NCBI GenBank assembly: GCA_949289345.1 | Contig: CASENS010000112.1 | Coordinates: 17,641 to 81,640, forward strand | Direction: 5' to 3' | From: an uncultured Bacteroides sp. | GTDB taxonomy: Bacteria > Bacteroidota > Bacteroidia > Bacteroidales > Bacteroidaceae | DNA: 64,000 bases | In this document: positions 9,757 to 18,252 of the stretch, in pieces | How the letters are laid out: each line of letters opens with the position of its first letter | Position numbering within the stretch: the stretch's first letter is position 1 | Made by a program: the position numbers and the translations under genes | Notes under the pieces: model-generated | What the model saw: only the letters and a program-made list of their open reading frames with translations | Databases searched by the model: none | What the model was told of the DNA's origin: nothing

Positions 9757-10548
9757 ATGCAAGAACAAAACAAGATAAGCCCTTTGGCCTACATCCATCC
9801 GGAGGCACGCATCGGCAACAACGTAGAAATTGCCCCATTTGTCTTCATCGACAAAAACGTAGTGATAGGCGACAACAACGTAATCATGGCCAACGCCAAC
9901 ATCCTGTATGGCGCACGTATCGGTAATGGAAACACCATCTTTCCCGGAGCCGTCATTGGCGCCATCCCGCAAGACTTAAAATTCAGAGGCGAAGAAACCA
10001 CCGTGGAGATTGGAGACAATAACACCATCCGTGAAAACGTGACCATCAACCGAGGCACAGCCGCCAAAGGACGTACCGTAGTGGGTAACAACAACCTGCT
10101 GATGGAAAGCGTACACGTGGCTCACGACGCCATTGTGGGCAACGGTTGCATCATTGGAAATTCAACAAAGTTGGCAGGCGAAATTGTCATCGACGACAAC
10201 TCCATCATCAGCGGTGGAGTCTTGATGCACCAGTTTTGCCGCGTAGGAGGATATGGGATGATACAAGGAGGATGCCGCTTCAGCAAGGACATACCACCCT
10301 ACATCATCGCCGGACGCGAACCCATCTGCTATGCCGGACTGAACATTGTAGGCCTGCGCCGCCGCAATTTTTCCAACGAAACCATTGAAGCCATCCACAA
10401 CGCCTACCGCATCATCTACCAAAGCGGACTGAACACCACGGACGCCTTGAAAAAGATAGAAGACGAAATGGAAATGACACCCGAAATAACCTATATAGTC
10501 GAATTCATTAAAAATTCACCCCGCGGCATCATACCCGCAGGAAAATAA
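9757..10548 (+). CDS. lpxA: UDP-N-acetylglucosamine O-acyltransferase
   Basis: A 263-residue cytoplasmic enzyme that starts lipid A synthesis by moving a 3-hydroxyacyl chain from ACP to UDP-GlcNAc. Most of the protein (residues about 8-190) is a left-handed beta helix of hexapeptide repeats such as ARIGNNVEIAPFVFI. The catalytic histidine lies in ESVHVAHDAIVG (about residue 117). A helical C-terminal domain follows (LRRRNFSNETIEAIHNAYRI). Length is typical. It is 12 bases downstream of lpxC-fabZ and 15 bases upstream of the small acidic protein gene, so it is in the middle of the operon. Confidence 0.96.
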   Translation: MQEQNKISPLAYIHPEARIGNNVEIAPFVFIDKNVVIGDNNVIMANANILYGARIGNGNTIFPGAVIGAIPQDLKFRGEETTVEIGDNNTIRENVTINRGTAAKGRTVVGNNNLLMESVHVAHDAIVGNGCIIGNSTKLAGEIVIDDNSIISGGVLMHQFCRVGGYGMIQGGCRFSKDIPPYIIAGREPICYAGLNIVGLRRRNFSNETIEAIHNAYRIIYQSGLNTTDALKKIEDEMEMTPEITYIVEFIKNSPRGIIPAGK

Positions 10549-10563
10549 TAATAACGTGCAACT

Positions 10564-11130
10564 ATGATTTACAGATTTACCCTCATTTCTGATGAAGCGG
10601 ACGATTTTGTCAGAGAAATACAGATAGACCCTGAAGCAACCTTCTACGACTTCCATGAAGCCATCTTGAAATCAGTCGGCTATGCCAATGACCAGATGAC
10701 TTCGTTCTTCATTTGCGATGAAGATTGGGAAAAAGAAAAAGAAATCACCTTGGAGGAGATGGATGATAATTCGGAAATGGACAGTTGGGTAATGAAAGAT
10801 ACCCGCATCGATGAACTGGTAGAAGATGAAAAGCAGAAGCTGATTTACGTGTTCGACTATATGACAGAACGCTGCTTCTTCATCGAATTGTCCGAGATTA
10901 TCACCGGGAAAAGCATAAAAGGAGCCAAGTGCACCAAGTCGCAAGGCGAACCGCCCAAACAGACCGTAGATTTTGATGAATATGAAGCCAAGAACAACGC
11001 TGCCGCCATGGATCTTGACGAGAGTTTCTATGGTGACCAAGGCTACAACGATGATGAGTTCGACCCCGACAGCTATAGCGGCTACGGTGAAGGCGGAGGA
11101 GGCAATCCCTATGACGAAGACAGATACTAA
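10564..11130 (+). CDS. pRiA4b ORF-3-like / IS1096 TnpR-type family protein
   Basis: A 188-residue acidic protein. The first about 115 residues follow the plasmid pRiA4b ORF-3-like pattern (MIYRFTLISDEADDFVREIQ, then FYDFHEAILKSVGY and a run of charged residues with FICDEDWEKEKEIT), a fold often annotated as IS1096 element passenger TnpR. The C-terminal 45 residues are very acidic and then rich in Gly, Tyr and Asp, probably disordered. Despite the family name there is no transposase or terminal repeat around it; it sits 15 bases after lpxA in what looks like a stable chromosomal operon. Function is unknown. Confidence 0.72.
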   Translation: MIYRFTLISDEADDFVREIQIDPEATFYDFHEAILKSVGYANDQMTSFFICDEDWEKEKEITLEEMDDNSEMDSWVMKDTRIDELVEDEKQKLIYVFDYMTERCFFIELSEIITGKSIKGAKCTKSQGEPPKQTVDFDEYEAKNNAAAMDLDESFYGDQGYNDDEFDPDSYSGYGEGGGGNPYDEDRY

Positions 11131-11139
11131 AAAAAATTT

Positions 11140-11237
11140 AATGAAGAATTAAGAATGAAGAATGAGAGCGCTCACCACTGATGGGCAATATCGCTGAAAA
11201 TTCTTCATCTTTCATTCTTCGTTCTTTATTCTTCATT
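11140..11237. repeat. A/T-rich palindromic element (GAAGAATGAAGAAT type)
   Basis: The gap before miaA is filled by an imperfect palindrome. The left arm (11140-11165, AATGAAGAATTAAGAATGAA...) is largely complementary to the right arm (11210-11237, ending ...TATTCTTCATT), separated by about 45 bases that include GAGCGCTC. It resembles small non-autonomous palindromes common in bacterial intergenic regions. It ends 3 bases before the miaA start codon, so it would form a large hairpin next to the miaA ribosome-binding region. Confidence 0.65.
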
Positions 11238-11240
11238 TTC

Positions 11241-12155
11241 ATGAATACCCTTATTGTACTTATTGGCTCCACAGGTGTAGGCAAGACAGAGTTGAGCTTG
11301 CGTTTAGCGGAACATTTCCATACTTGCATCCTTTCGGCAGACTCTCGCCAACTGTATGCCGACCTTAAAATTGGTACAGCAGCCCCTACGCCGGAGCAAT
11401 TGCAACGAGTACAACATTATTTTGTGGGTACATTAAAACTGACCGATTACTATAGTGCCGCCCAATACGAAACCGATGTACTGAAGCTACTCAATACCTT
11501 ATTTAAAGAGAAAGAGGTCGTATTCCTCACGGGAGGCTCTATGATGTATGTAGATGCAGTCTGCAAAGGCATTGACGATATACCCACCGTAGATGCCGAA
11601 ACTCGCCAGCTGATGTTGCAACGCTATGAGTCAGAAGGCTTGGAACCCTTGTGTGCCGAACTCAAACTAATCGATCCGGAGTATTACCGAATTGTAGACC
11701 TGAAAAATCCTAAGCGTGTCATACACGCGCTTGAAATCTGCTACATGACCGGTCGCACTTACACTTCTTTCCGTACGCGGAATTCCAAAGAACGCCCTTT
11801 TCATATAATTAAAATCGGCTTGACCCGTCCGCGTGAAGAATTGTACGAGCGCATCAACCGACGGGTAGACCAGATGATGACAGACGGGCTTTTGAACGAG
11901 GCCCGCCAAGTCTATCCACACAAAGCCTGCAATTCACTAAACACCGTAGGCTACAAAGAGTTGTTCAAGTATTTAGACGGTGAATGGAGTCTGGACTTTG
12001 CCATCGAGAAAATCAAACAGAACACACGTATCTACTCCCGCAAGCAAATGACTTGGTTCAAGCGGGATGCGGACATACGCTGGTTCCATCCCGAACAAGA
12101 AACAGAAATACTGGCGTACATCCGTTCCAGACTGAAAGACAATAAAGCTGTCTGA
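11241..12155 (+). CDS. miaA: tRNA dimethylallyltransferase
   Basis: A 304-residue cytoplasmic enzyme that adds a dimethylallyl group to A37 of tRNAs reading codons that start with U. The start is set at ATG 11241 ([17 protein letters not shown]) because this places the P-loop GSTGVGKT at residues 9-16, as in other MiaA proteins; the longer frame would begin inside the palindromic element. Further motifs are DSRQLYADL, the [16 protein letters not shown] segment and a C-terminal RQMTWFKRD-like stretch ([16 protein letters not shown]). It is the last gene of the lpx cluster, and its 3' end faces the GH3 gene. Confidence 0.94.
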   Translation: MNTLIVLIGSTGVGKTELSLRLAEHFHTCILSADSRQLYADLKIGTAAPTPEQLQRVQHYFVGTLKLTDYYSAAQYETDVLKLLNTLFKEKEVVFLTGGSMMYVDAVCKGIDDIPTVDAETRQLMLQRYESEGLEPLCAELKLIDPEYYRIVDLKNPKRVIHALEICYMTGRTYTSFRTRNSKERPFHIIKIGLTRPREELYERINRRVDQMMTDGLLNEARQVYPHKACNSLNTVGYKELFKYLDGEWSLDFAIEKIKQNTRIYSRKQMTWFKRDADIRWFHPEQETEILAYIRSRLKDNKAV

Positions 12156-12213
12156 AAACCCGGTTACAAAGTCAGCTATCAGTAAGCGGATAAACTTCAA
12201 AGAGACACCTTTT

Positions 12214-12278
12214 CAAGTATTACTGGTTACCCGGCCAAGTATTATTGGACATTTAGCTGTTTATCCAATGATACTTGG
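12214..12278. repeat. GGATAAACAGC-type palindromic repeat, copy 1
   Basis: Between the convergent miaA and GH3 genes, CCAAGTATTATTGGA (from 12235) and TCCAATGATACTTGG (ending 12278) form a 15-bp inverted repeat with one mismatch. Read on the minus strand, the segment TTGGATAAACAGC...TCCAATAATACTTGG closely matches 39526-39590. It may act as a bidirectional transcription end or be a small dispersed repeat. Confidence 0.6.
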
Positions 12279-12345
12279 CTCTTTTATATTGGATGCTTTC
12301 GCAAACGAATTTTCAGATTGTTCCAAGACAATTCCCGTACCATAA

Positions 12346-14754
12346 TCAAGGCAAAGCTTTTATCGACTGACGCAAACGGATATCTTTACTTGAAGCTCCT
12401 ACCATCAGCTCAAACACTCCAGGTTCTACCGTCCAATTCATATTGCGGTCCAGCAATTGCAAATCTTCCGGAGTCAGGCGGAAAGTCACCGTTTTCGTCT
12501 CACCGGGCCGCAACGTGACACGCTCAAAACCACGTAACTGCGAATCGTACGCTATGACACTGCTAACCTTGTCGCGCACATACAACTGTACAACCTCATC
12601 GCCCAAACAGTTTCCTGTATTGGTCACCTTCAGTTTCACCGTATAATCTCCTTGGGTAGATTGCTCCAACGGAGTAACTTCCAGGTCGGAATAAACAAAG
12701 GTCGTATAGCTTAACCCATACCCGAAAGGATAAAGCTCACCTTGCACACGCGTTGACCCGGCCCCATTGGGACCACTCTGGGGCTGGTCACCATGAGACC
12801 CCGGCTTAAACGGGAAATTCAGTTCTATTTGCCCGACACTTTTTGGAAAAGTCACTGTCAGTTTGCCTCCGGGATTGTAGTCACCAAACAAGGTTTCGGC
12901 AATGACGTTTCCTCCCTGACAACTGGGAAACCATGTTTCCAAAATAGCCGGGATATATTTGTCCGCCCAATTAATGGTCAACGGCTGACCGTTTATCAAA
13001 ACAAGCACTACAGGTTTCCCGGTAGCATACAAAGCCTCAAGCAATTGCTGCTGGCGTCCTGGCAAGTCAAGCGAAGTACGCGAACGGCTCTCTCCGGTCC
13101 GATACTCGTCTTCGCCCAGCACAGCTATCACCACATCGCATTCCGAGGCTTTCTTTACAGCGTCAGCCATATCCTCCTTTTCCTGTCCGGTCAGCGGAAC
13201 AGGAAGTATTTCAGTAGCAGGCCAACCTTCGTCCACAATGTCGCATCCTTTGGCATAAAGCACGGCGTTCTTTCCCAGGTAGTTACGCAAGCCATCAAGC
13301 ACAGTGACCTTCTCCAGCCGGTTAGGGCCGTAACGGCTTTCCATAAAGTTACTTTCACCGGCCAGTGGTCCAGTCACCAACACTTTCTTCACCTGTTTCT
13401 TATCCAAGGGGAGCAATCCGCCTTCATTCTTCAGCAGAACCAACGATTGCCGCTGCACTTGCTTCACAAAGTCCGACTGATGTTCTACACCTCCCTGTTC
13501 GGCAGACATTTCTTCCTCATCCACATACGGACGGTCGAACAAACCCAGACGGAACTTTACCCGCAACACCTCGGCCACGCGTTTGTTTATGGTAGCCATG
13601 GAAATCTTCTTCTTCTCCAGCAAATGACGGATGGGAAAAATAAAGTCCGAAGGCGGCGTGAAATGAGTGCGCACATTCAATCCGGCTTCCAACACTTGAC
13701 GTACCGCCTCCTCATACGTATCAGCCACATGATGCTTGGTCTGCACGAACTCTACCGCCTCGCTGTCACTCACCACATACCCGTCGAAACCATACTCCTC
13801 ACGCAACAACTCCGTCAGGAAATAATAACTGGCGCTGACAGGAACTCCATCCCAATCATTGTAGCTGCTCATCACGCCCATCGGGTGCGCCTCTTGAATT
13901 ACTTTCTTAAAGGGATACAAATAAAGCTGATGCAGTTCCCTCGGAGCGACATGCGGGTCGGTACGACAATTGCCGTCACGTCCACCTTTAGGCACACTAT
14001 AAACCGCATAATGTTTCAGTGTAGAGGCCACTCCTTGCGACTGGATGCCTTTTACCATCTCCGCACCCAGTGCGGCTACCAGATAAGGGTCTTCGCCATA
14101 GCACTCCAAGGTACGTCCCCAACGGGGGTCGCGCGCCACATCGAGTATCGGTGCATAAACATTCGTATAGCCCAGCATGCGCGCCTCTTGCCCGATGATG
14201 ATACCTGCCCTATGAACCAGCTCGCGGTTCCACGTGCTTCCCACCGCAACAGGCGCAGGCAAAGGCGTGGCTTTCGTATGATTTAACCCGTGGATACCCT
14301 CATTGCTGAAGTCCACCGGTATGCCCAACCGTGTTTCTTCCACAAACCAACGCTGCACCTCATTGACAGCCTTGGCATGATTCTTAAAAGGATAAAGCAT
14401 CGCTTCCACCCGCCCGGACTTACCTCCTACCCCGTTCAGCATTTCGTCTATGTTGGCTATGCCGTCCTTCCAGACTTCCCGCTTCCATCCTTCAGTGGGT
14501 AATGAGTCGCGCAGCACCCTGCCATACCCATAAAGAGTGGCCAGTTGGCAGGTTTTCTCTTCCACATTCATTTGAGCCAACAAGTCCTGTACCCGCTTCT
14601 CCAAGGGCTGAGAAGCATCCTCGTACACGTCTTTCACTCCGTTTTTGTTGAAGTCAATCCATCCCTCATGATAGATGGAGCGCTTCTGCGCATGCAAGGG
14701 CAAAACCATACACAACCCTATCGCCACGCATGTACCCAACCATCTGTTTCTCAT
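12346..14754 (-). CDS. Glycoside hydrolase family 3 (beta-glucosidase-like)
   Basis: An 802-residue exported GH3 enzyme. A signal peptide (residues 1-22, ending PLHAQ) is followed by EGWIDFNKNGVKDVYED, typical of Bacteroides GH3. The first domain (about 45-390) holds the nucleophile Asp330 in YGFDGYVVSDSEAV and the substrate-binding KHYA region near 247. The second alpha/beta domain (about 420-640) contains VIAVLGEDEYRTGESRSR, with the likely acid/base Glu. A fibronectin-III-like domain closes the protein (about 700-790). It probably releases beta-linked glucose or xylose from oligosaccharides or glycosides in the periplasm. It is not near a SusCD pair. Its ATG overlaps the stop of the upstream amide hydrolase gene by 4 bases, so translation of the two is coupled. 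Confidence 0.92.
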   Translation of the reverse strand: MRNRWLGTCVAIGLCMVLPLHAQKRSIYHEGWIDFNKNGVKDVYEDASQPLEKRVQDLLAQMNVEEKTCQLATLYGYGRVLRDSLPTEGWKREVWKDGIANIDEMLNGVGGKSGRVEAMLYPFKNHAKAVNEVQRWFVEETRLGIPVDFSNEGIHGLNHTKATPLPAPVAVGSTWNRELVHRAGIIIGQEARMLGYTNVYAPILDVARDPRWGRTLECYGEDPYLVAALGAEMVKGIQSQGVASTLKHYAVYSVPKGGRDGNCRTDPHVAPRELHQLYLYPFKKVIQEAHPMGVMSSYNDWDGVPVSASYYFLTELLREEYGFDGYVVSDSEAVEFVQTKHHVADTYEEAVRQVLEAGLNVRTHFTPPSDFIFPIRHLLEKKKISMATINKRVAEVLRVKFRLGLFDRPYVDEEEMSAEQGGVEHQSDFVKQVQRQSLVLLKNEGGLLPLDKKQVKKVLVTGPLAGESNFMESRYGPNRLEKVTVLDGLRNYLGKNAVLYAKGCDIVDEGWPATEILPVPLTGQEKEDMADAVKKASECDVVIAVLGEDEYRTGESRSRTSLDLPGRQQQLLEALYATGKPVVLVLINGQPLTINWADKYIPAILETWFPSCQGGNVIAETLFGDYNPGGKLTVTFPKSVGQIELNFPFKPGSHGDQPQSGPNGAGSTRVQGELYPFGYGLSYTTFVYSDLEVTPLEQSTQGDYTVKLKVTNTGNCLGDEVVQLYVRDKVSSVIAYDSQLRGFERVTLRPGETKTVTFRLTPEDLQLLDRNMNWTVEPGVFELMVGASSKDIRLRQSIKALP

Positions 14755-15971
14755 TGTTTTCCAATATTGCTTAAGTCTTTGTTGAAATCTTCTATCCGGT
14801 CATAAAAGCCATCCATGTCCTGCCTGTTCCGCATTCCCTCTTTCCGCCATTTCTCCAGCAGGGCAATGCCTTCCGTCCGAATCCTCTTTTCCAAGGGAGC
14901 CAACCGCTGCATATATCCGCCGCCCTCTTCGTTATAAAGCAGTGACCAGTGCAGGTAGCGCTCGCTTCCCATGCCCCACTTCAGGCCAAACACTTGCTCT
15001 TTCAATCTTAATGACTCGTAGGACAAAGGCGAAGTGCCCAATGTCCTGTCCATACGAACCATGTCCGGCAACGCTTCATCTACCCACAAAGGCACAGCCA
15101 CACCCGTAGGCGGATAGCCTAAGAGCGTCCACATGGTGCTCAAGGAGGCGTTTTCTCCCGGTTTTACACCCTGTACCACCACTGAACACGAAGTGCTGCC
15201 ACGGGGAATGAAATCCTGGTCGACAAACCACCCGGAAGTGTCCGCACCGGTAAAAGGCGGCTGACGCAAGTCAATGCCCAACACGCAATTATGAAACGAG
15301 CGCGAAAGGTCCGTGAATATCCGTGCAGGCGTAACAGCCCGCTCATGCGCAAGGGGAGCGAGCACACGCACCGCTTCCTGATAGCGCACTACGCCGGCTC
15401 CAGGTCCGTATGTGCCCGATACTGAGAAATTGGTACGGGCCACATAGCCATCGGGAGCCGCCTGCGGATCGTTGGCGTCATAAACCGTATATTTTTCGTC
15501 ATCCACCTCGAACATCACCGCCCCGCCCTGCGCGTCTATGACTCCGAAATTAGCTTCTAACCCGCTGGGCTTCCGGATTGTATCCAAGTAATGCCGGAAA
15601 TCATCTACCGTGGCGCATATCGCCAACGCCTGATGAATGACACGCCCGTTGGCTACGCCCCGTTCTTCCCCGTCCTTCACATCCGCCAGGTTGTAGCTTT
15701 GCGTATTCATCAAAGCAAAGCCGGCAGAATTCACTCCTATCCACGCCTCCTTTTTCAGATGATAATCGGCACTGTTCACCACTGCAATGAAGTCATAGCG
15801 TCCGCCCCGGACGTACACCACATGATTTTGCAGAAAATCCGTGTCGCGGTGTTTCCACAACAAAGGCCGTCCGTCCGGTGTGACCCGTCCGGATACAACA
15901 GCTGAAGTGCAAGGACATGCCATCGAACACCTGATGAACACGAACAGAAGGAAAAGGGAAATCCGTAACAT
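14751..15971 (-). CDS. Exported C45/choloylglycine-type Ntn hydrolase
   Basis: A 406-residue exported protein. The start is ATG 15971; an in-frame TTG two codons upstream is less likely. A hydrophobic leader (residues 3-18) ends at SMACPC. Cys21 begins CTSAVVSGRVTPDGRPLLWK-like sequence, the pattern of N-terminal-nucleophile amide hydrolases of the C45/acyltransferase and choloylglycine hydrolase group, in which the exposed cysteine is the nucleophile; further on are KHRDTDF, EAWIGVNSAGFALMNTQSYN and FEVDDEKYTVYD. It likely cleaves a linear amide bond in the periplasm; whether the substrate is an acyl-amino acid, a bile acid conjugate or a peptide is open. It is the first gene of a two-gene unit with the GH3 enzyme. 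A palindromic repeat sits immediately upstream. Confidence 0.82.
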   Translation of the reverse strand: MLRISLFLLFVFIRCSMACPCTSAVVSGRVTPDGRPLLWKHRDTDFLQNHVVYVRGGRYDFIAVVNSADYHLKKEAWIGVNSAGFALMNTQSYNLADVKDGEERGVANGRVIHQALAICATVDDFRHYLDTIRKPSGLEANFGVIDAQGGAVMFEVDDEKYTVYDANDPQAAPDGYVARTNFSVSGTYGPGAGVVRYQEAVRVLAPLAHERAVTPARIFTDLSRSFHNCVLGIDLRQPPFTGADTSGWFVDQDFIPRGSTSCSVVVQGVKPGENASLSTMWTLLGYPPTGVAVPLWVDEALPDMVRMDRTLGTSPLSYESLRLKEQVFGLKWGMGSERYLHWSLLYNEEGGGYMQRLAPLEKRIRTEGIALLEKWRKEGMRNRQDMDGFYDRIEDFNKDLSNIGKQ

Positions 15972-15975
15972 AAAC

Positions 15976-16076
15976 AAATGGGAATTTAGCCCCCACCAGA
16001 CCTCCCCCCGTGGGGGAGGCTTTGAATAAATAGCTCCCCCACGGGGGGAGTTGAGGGGGCTTCTAAATTATCATTT
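15976..16076. repeat. Palindromic element, short type, copy 1
   Basis: About 100 bases bounded by AAATGGGAATTTAG on the left and the near-complement CTAAATTATCATTT on the right. Inside, CCCCC/GGGGG pair and two GC-rich palindromes (CCTCCCCCCGTGGGGGAGG and CTCCCCCACGGGGGGAG) can each fold alone or pair with each other. Matching copies occur at 54714-54828 and, inverted, at 57872-57984. It fills the gap between slyD and the amide hydrolase gene. Confidence 0.85.
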
Positions 16077-16081
16077 GCAAA

Positions 16082-16651
16082 TCAATGGCAACATCCGCCG
16101 CAACCGCCTTCTTCGCAGTCGCCGTCACTACAGCATCCGCCACCACATCCGCCGCAACCGCCACTCATCATGCGGGCGGCTTCAGCCAGTTCTTCATTCG
16201 TAGCGGGACGGTTAGTCACGACTTCACCCACAAAATTCAAGTCACACCCTGCCAGCGGATGGTTCATGTCCATGACCACCACATCGTCTTTCACTTTTAC
16301 CACACTGCCGTTGAATTGCCGCCCATCCTCGGACAACAACGGAATGATGGCACCCTCCACAATCCGCTCATTGTCGAACTTGCCGTCAATCAGGAAAATG
16401 TCCTTAGGCAGGTCGATGACATGGTCCTCGTCGTATTCGCCATAAGCGTCAGCCACAGCAATGGTGAAATCGAACTTGTCGCCCGAGCGCAAATCTTTCA
16501 GCTCTTTCTCAAAGGCTTCAAGTGTCAGTCCCAAACCGGAAATAAATTGGAAAGGATGCGCTGCGGTAGCTTCTTCAATCAATTCGCGCTCACCCTCTTC
16601 AATGGCATACAACTTATATGCCACTGTAATGTACTTGTTGTTTGTATCCAT
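16082..16651 (-). CDS. slyD: SlyD-type FKBP peptidyl-prolyl isomerase
   Basis: A 189-residue cytoplasmic FKBP-family isomerase/chaperone. Residues about 5-70 and 130-155 form the FKBP core (FQFISGLGLTLEAFEKEL, GDKFDFTIAVADAYGEY, and NHPLAGCDLNFVGEV), with the insert-in-flap domain between them. The last 30 residues are rich in Gly and Cys with a terminal His (GGCGGCGGGCCSDGD...GGCCH), the metal-binding tail characteristic of SlyD, which in Escherichia coli binds nickel and feeds hydrogenase maturation. The tail here has nine cysteines in repeated CGGC/GCC groups. Folding of other proteins and metal storage or delivery are both possible roles. A -7 box lies 40 bases upstream. Confidence 0.9.
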   Translation of the reverse strand: MDTNNKYITVAYKLYAIEEGERELIEEATAAHPFQFISGLGLTLEAFEKELKDLRSGDKFDFTIAVADAYGEYDEDHVIDLPKDIFLIDGKFDNERIVEGAIIPLLSEDGRQFNGSVVKVKDDVVVMDMNHPLAGCDLNFVGEVVTNRPATNEELAEAARMMSGGCGGCGGGCCSDGDCEEGGCGGCCH

Positions 16652-16690
16652 AAAATATTATCTCGTTTTTAATTAGTCTTTATGGGTTGG

Positions 16691-16698
16691 CAAAGATA
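16691..16698 (-). promoter_or_regulatory. Promoter -7 box for slyD
   Basis: TATCTTTG on the minus strand fits TAnnTTTG and lies 40 bases before the slyD ATG. No TTTG is seen at the -33 position. Confidence 0.5.
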
Positions 16699-16868
16699 CG
16701 AAAACTCGCCCACATACGGATGAAATCCGGAGGAATAATACAGGCTGTTTCACGGCTTTTGCAATGAAAACGCCGTATCTTCAAAGGGATGCCCAACAGA
16801 TTTGCCAAGCGGCGCCGGAGCATTGTAAGCATTGGCTGAAGGAAAAGACGGGAGAGAAAAGTCACCGC

Positions 16869-16914
16869 AAAAAAAGGATGGCGTTGAGCCAAAACCGGGA
16901 ACCCATCGCCATCC
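16869..16914 (-). terminator. Intrinsic terminator of prs
   Basis: On the minus strand, GGATGGCG and CGCCATCC (8-bp stem, 23-base loop) are followed directly by seven T residues. It lies 25 bases after the prs stop codon. Confidence 0.87.
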
Positions 16915-16938
16915 GCTTTCTTCCGTTCAATACCAATC

Positions 16939-17877
16939 TTAAATCAGATATTGGGAACTTATAGACTTATTCTCCACCACTCTTCTGATAGTTTCGGCAA
17001 ACATGTCGGCAATGCTGAGTTGCTTGACTTTCGCGCATTTCTTAGAATAAGGAATGCTGTCCGTAAACACCATCTCCGTCAAGCCGGATTCCTGCACGCG
17101 GAACGAAGCCGGATCGGACATGACACAATGGCTGGCAATGGCACGGACCGATTTTGCCCCGGCGGACAACATCAGGTCGGCCGCTTTCGTAATGGTGCCG
17201 GCCGTGTCTACAATATCATCTATCAGCACCACATTCTTGCCTTTCACATCACCTATAATCTGCATAGACGCCACTTCATTGGCTTTCTCACGCGACTTGT
17301 TACACAATACCAAAGGCACACCCAGATATTTCGAGAATGTACTGGCGCGCTTCGACCCTCCGACATCAGGCGTGGCTATGACCAAATCCTCCAAGTTCAA
17401 CGACTGGATATAGGGCAGAAATACGGCGGACGCATACAAATGGTCTACCGGGATATTGAAAAAACCTTGTATCTGGTCCGCATGCAGATCCATGGTTATC
17501 AGACGGTCTATGCCGGCCACGGAAAGCAAATCGGCCACCAGCTTGGCTCCGATAGATACACGCGGCTTGTCTTTTCTGTCCTGACGGGCCCATCCGAAAT
17601 AAGGGACTACCGCATTGATGGTCTTGGCCGAAGCCCGTTTGGCCGCATCAACCATAAGCAACAATTCCATCAGATTATCCGAATTCGGGAAGGTGGACTG
17701 TACCAAAAATACGTTGGCTCCGCGAATTGATTCTTCGTAAGATACCGCAAACTCACCATCGGCAAAGTGAGTGATGTTCATTTGTCCTAACGGGCAATTC
17801 AGGCTTGCGCAGATTTTCTCTGCAAGGTATCGCGAGTTTGTTCCCGAGAATACCAGAAAGGGTGCTTTTTCGCTCAT
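16939..17877 (-). CDS. prs: Ribose-phosphate pyrophosphokinase
   Basis: A 312-residue cytoplasmic enzyme that makes PRPP from ribose 5-phosphate and ATP for nucleotide, histidine and NAD synthesis. Visible motifs are the N-terminal FSGTNSRYLAEKI, the ATP-binding PYFGWARQDRKDKPR, the metal-binding TMDLHADQIQGFF, and the PRPP loop VVLIDDIVDTAGTI. Length is that of class I bacterial enzymes. It is a single-gene unit with its own -7 box and a strong terminator. Confidence 0.96.
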   Translation of the reverse strand: MSEKAPFLVFSGTNSRYLAEKICASLNCPLGQMNITHFADGEFAVSYEESIRGANVFLVQSTFPNSDNLMELLLMVDAAKRASAKTINAVVPYFGWARQDRKDKPRVSIGAKLVADLLSVAGIDRLITMDLHADQIQGFFNIPVDHLYASAVFLPYIQSLNLEDLVIATPDVGGSKRASTFSKYLGVPLVLCNKSREKANEVASMQIIGDVKGKNVVLIDDIVDTAGTITKAADLMLSAGAKSVRAIASHCVMSDPASFRVQESGLTEMVFTDSIPYSKKCAKVKQLSIADMFAETIRRVVENKSISSQYLI

Positions 17878-17912
17878 TGTATAATAGATATTACCTATTT
17901 ATTAAATTTCTG

Positions 17913-17920
17913 CAAAGTTA
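17913..17920 (-). promoter_or_regulatory. Promoter -7 box for prs
   Basis: TAACTTTG on the minus strand fits TAnnTTTG and is 36 bases before the prs start codon. A -33 TTTG is not obvious. Confidence 0.5.
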
Positions 17921-18046
17921 GGCATTTCTACCATTAATATAGCATAGTTGTCGCATAAAAATATTCCGGATGTCATAGTTTTGTGACTTGAGCCGCTTAT
18001 TCCGGCAAGCGAATCGTGCATTTCCTATAAGTTTTCAAGCAGAATA

Positions 18047-18078
18047 TTTGCACCATAAACAAAAAAGCGCTACTTTTG
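18047..18078 (+). promoter_or_regulatory. Promoter of tRNA-Arg
   Basis: TTTG (18047-18050), a 20-base spacer and TACTTTTG (18071-18078) match the Bacteroides -33/-7 pattern. The expected transcription start is about ten bases before the tRNA. Confidence 0.85.
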
Positions 18079-18094
18079 CACCGCAATTAAGGCT

Positions 18095-18171
<77 letters not shown>

Positions 18172-18177
18172 CCACAA

Positions 18178-18210
18178 GGCAAGTAGCCGGTAAGACGGCC
18201 GCTTGCCTTT
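18178..18210 (+). terminator. Terminator after tRNA-Arg
   Basis: GGCAAG/CTTGCC and the inner GCCG/CGGC form a hairpin with loop GTAAGA, followed by TTT and shortly by another T run. It begins 7 bases after the encoded CCA. Confidence 0.75.
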
Positions 18211-18252
18211 CGTCATTTTACGGGGGTATCAGCCTCCTTCACACGATTGCCG

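Noticed and set aside
10564-11130. Insertion sequence, because of the IS1096 TnpR-like name
   Set aside because: There is no transposase and no terminal repeat around the gene; the name comes from a domain family only.
12793-14286. A 497-codon open frame opposite the GH3 gene
   Set aside because: No motifs, low-complexity composition, and complete overlap with a clear GH3 enzyme.
16680-16964. Small open frames between slyD and prs
   Set aside because: They overlap the slyD promoter and the prs terminator and show no ribosome-binding site or conserved pattern.
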